Below, one piece after another: positions 13,392 to 14,890 of a stretch of 14,890 bases of DNA. The DNA is from Gemmatimonadales bacterium UBA4456 (GTDB lineage: Bacteria > Gemmatimonadota > Gemmatimonadetes > Longimicrobiales > Gaopeijiaceae). Where the stretch lies: NCBI GenBank assembly GCA_002390225.1, contig DGOW01000048.1, forward strand, positions 8,252 to 23,141, read 5' to 3'. The translations under genes were made by a program, and so were the position numbers. Within the stretch, counting starts at the first letter, position 1. Every line of letters starts with the position of its first letter. Under the pieces are notes generated by a model that ran no database searches, was not told the DNA's origin, and saw only the letters and a list, made by a program, of their open reading frames with translations.

Positions 13392-14294
13392 TCAGCGACT
13401 CCTGGTCAGTTCGCGACTCAGCTGTCTCAGCTGTTGGCGTGACCCCGGGTCGTAGGCCTGCTCATGCGCCCTCTGGGGTGTCAGCTGGTTGAAGAACTGC
13501 CCGCCCTCCACGTCGCCCATGATCAGCTGCATGACAGCGTTGGCTCCTTCGCCGATGGTGGCTCGCGGCGTGACCCCGAGGCGCTGAACCATACCGGTCG
13601 GCATGTACGTCGCCGGATGGAGCGCGTTTACCAGCACACCCGATCCAGCCAGTTCCTCGTGCAGATCCAAGGTGTGCCCAATCTGAGCGAGCTTGCTTTG
13701 TCCGTAGGCCCGCCTCCCGCTGAAGTTCTTCTCGATCATCACGTCGTCCCAGTCTATAGGAGACTGTGCCAGCGAAGAGACGTTCACGACGCGAGACGGC
13801 GCGCTCGCGGTGACTAACTCTTTGAGAAGGTTCGTGAGGAGAAACGGCGCGAGGTAATTGACCTGGAATCTGAACTCATGGCCGTCTTCGCTCTCCCAGC
13901 GCTCGTCCGGGGCGGACCCGAACCCGGCGTTATTCACCAGCACATCGAGTCGGTCGTAATCCCTGAGCACCGAGTGTGCGAGGGCCCGTACGTTGTCGAA
14001 GGAGGCGAAGTCCGCTGCATAGAAGCGTGCGGAGCCAGGGCCAGCGTTGATTTCATCGACAACCGCCATGCCTCGTTCTTCATCCCGTCCATGAACGACG
14101 ACGTGCGCACCTCGCGAGCCCATTCGCATTGCCACTTCACGACCGAGGCCACTGGTCGATCCCGTAATGAGCACCACCTGCTGATCGGGCTCCGGTTCAG
14201 AGCCCACCTGGGCGACGAGCTCCGCCGGACGTCCGCTCCAAGCGCATAGCGCGATGAGCATCATGGCGAGGGTGTTTCGGATGGTCAGGTACAT
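13392..14294 (-). CDS. Short-chain dehydrogenase/reductase with signal peptide or membrane anchor
   Basis: ATG 14294 is chosen because AAGGAG lies eight bases upstream; ATG 14315 would put that site inside the gene. The 300-residue protein opens with a hydrophobic export or anchor segment (YLTIRNTLAMMLIALCAW, ending AELVAQ at residue ~29). A classical SDR domain follows: TGSTSGLG (44-51), NNAG (121-124), Asn146, NVSS (Ser173/174) and YGQSK (Tyr197, Lys201). All catalytic residues are present. HGR at ~68-70 after the second beta strand suggests NADP(H) preference, as in retinol-dehydrogenase-like SDRs. An SDR behind a Sec-type signal is odd because the cofactor is normally cytoplasmic; either the segment is an uncleaved N-terminal anchor with the domain inside, or the cofactor is bound before export. 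The substrate is unknown. The gene is convergent with the copper-protein pair, 78 bases away. Confidence 0.85.
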   Translation of the reverse strand: MYLTIRNTLAMMLIALCAWSGRPAELVAQVGSEPEPDQQVVLITGSTSGLGREVAMRMGSRGAHVVVHGRDEERGMAVVDEINAGPGSARFYAADFASFDNVRALAHSVLRDYDRLDVLVNNAGFGSAPDERWESEDGHEFRFQVNYLAPFLLTNLLKELVTASAPSRVVNVSSLAQSPIDWDDVMIEKNFSGRRAYGQSKLAQIGHTLDLHEELAGSGVLVNALHPATYMPTGMVQRLGVTPRATIGEGANAVMQLIMGDVEGGQFFNQLTPQRAHEQAYDPGSRQQLRQLSRELTRSR

Positions 14295-14743
14295 GCGGGC
14301 AACTCCTTCATCCATCAGGTTGACGCCGTAAGCGACGCCCCGGACCCGCCAGGGTCAAGCGAATCGCAGGTTGAGCTGGGCGTCACTATGGGAGAAGAAA
14401 CCATTTGGCCCCGTTCACGTGGGGCATGCCGGCGAGGGGTGTTGAACCGGGGAGGGGAAGATGCTGGGGATCGAGAGGTCTGCCGGCGCGCGCTATTCGG
14501 GCGGTTGCCGGTTTGTTATGTCAGATCTGAGCCATGGATTGCGTTTGCCGCTTCCGATCTGCCCCGGCTATAGCGCCGGGTACGGTCGGACTACAGTGCT
14601 GGCGTGTGTGGTGTACTCGGCACTCAAACGCTTCGGGGGAGCGCTCCGAGGTCGTCTCTGATTCGGTGCTCTGTGACCTCGGATCGCGAGGTCTTTGAGC
14701 CTGCCCAGGCGAACGACACCTTCGCCAGCAGCATGGGTATGCA
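14295..14743. other. Intergenic region before the photolyase gene, with a possible small ORF
   Basis: This 449-base region holds no recognised gene. One plus-strand frame, 14461-14661 (66 codons), has a good GGAGGGGAAG site before its ATG, but its translation matches nothing I know and its codon use is not clearly gene-like, so I do not call it a gene. Its stop lies inside the alternative-hairpin zone at 14646-14693. Confidence 0.4.
14646..14693 (+). promoter_or_regulatory. Two mutually exclusive hairpins upstream of the photolyase
   Basis: GACCTCG (14675-14681) can pair either upstream with CCGAGGTC (14646-14653; GACCTCGG gives 8 bp) or downstream with CGAGGTC (14687-14693; 7 bp, five-base loop) followed by TTTGAG. 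The geometry resembles an attenuator in which the second hairpin is a weak terminator. No real T-run follows, so function is speculative. Confidence 0.3.
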
Positions 14744-14749
14744 TGCTCA

Positions 14750-14890
14750 TGCGTTCTAACCTGCCTGACACCCGAGTCCGCGTTCTACGTGACGAGTCGC
14801 CACGGTCGGACGGTGAGTTCGTTCTCTACTGGATGACCTCCGCACGGCGCGTGTCTTGGAATTTCGCGCTGGACCGGGCAGTCGAGTGGG
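14750..14890 (+). CDS. DNA photolyase, N-terminal fragment (runs off right edge)
   Basis: From ATG 14750 (ATG 14744 is in frame too) the translation reads MRSNLPDTRVRVLRDESPRS, then a D-G-E segment and VLYWMTSARRVSWNFALDRA. The pattern R-V-x-x-L, then D-G-x-[YF]-V-L-Y-W-M-x-x-[AS]-R-R with W-N-x-A-L is the N terminus of deoxyribodipyrimidine photolyase-family proteins, closest to the class II-like group. These FAD enzymes repair cyclobutane pyrimidine dimers with light. Only about 47 codons are inside the window. No good ribosome binding site is seen. The similarity before and after about 14820 should be checked to lie in one frame, because I could not settle the reading phase there by eye. 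Confidence 0.72.

Overview
The window is a roughly 62% G+C stretch of bacterial chromosome. I infer a Gemmatimonadota-like organism: signal peptides repeatedly end in A-Q, there is a cytochrome c/copper-monooxygenase-like protein followed by an uncharacterised exported partner, and two proteins belong to a YSTEEL-type N-terminal / two-helix C-terminal membrane family that I associate with that phylum. No 16S rRNA or other phylogenetic marker is present, so the assignment is tentative.

Left flank (1-2230): the 3' end of a small membrane protein gene, a zinc-ribbon/TM2 protein, and a secreted double-cupin protein that converges on it with zero spacing. Next come the decayed remains of a TrkH potassium transporter, a CAT-anticodon tRNA (probably tRNA-Ile2) and a very strong hairpin.

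Centre (about 2231-7545): this is the most unusual part. Five related 80-110 base imperfect palindromes, all in the same orientation, separate the genes. Each opens near an AAC and a GATTG-CTG-type arm and closes with a CAG-AATC-type arm and a CGT(T/C) core. I read them as degenerate integron attC sites, so the segment looks like a gene-cassette array without a visible integrase (a CALIN). The cassettes carry (1) a secreted SGNH esterase, (2) a putative outer-membrane barrel protein, (3) a reversed two-gene operon encoding a fluoroacetate-dehalogenase-like hydrolase and a tartrate/D-malate dehydrogenase-family enzyme, and (4) a paralogue of the membrane protein cut by the left window edge. A broken IS3-type transposase fragment follows the last site.

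Right flank (7722-14890): a peptidoglycan M15-type peptidase and a DEAD-box RNA helicase with a DbpA-type RNA-binding domain lie on the minus strand. A translationally coupled pair on the plus strand encodes a cytochrome c/PHM-like copper protein and an exported partner. Then come an exported short-chain dehydrogenase on the minus strand, a non-coding leader with alternative hairpins, and the start of a photolyase gene that runs off the right edge.
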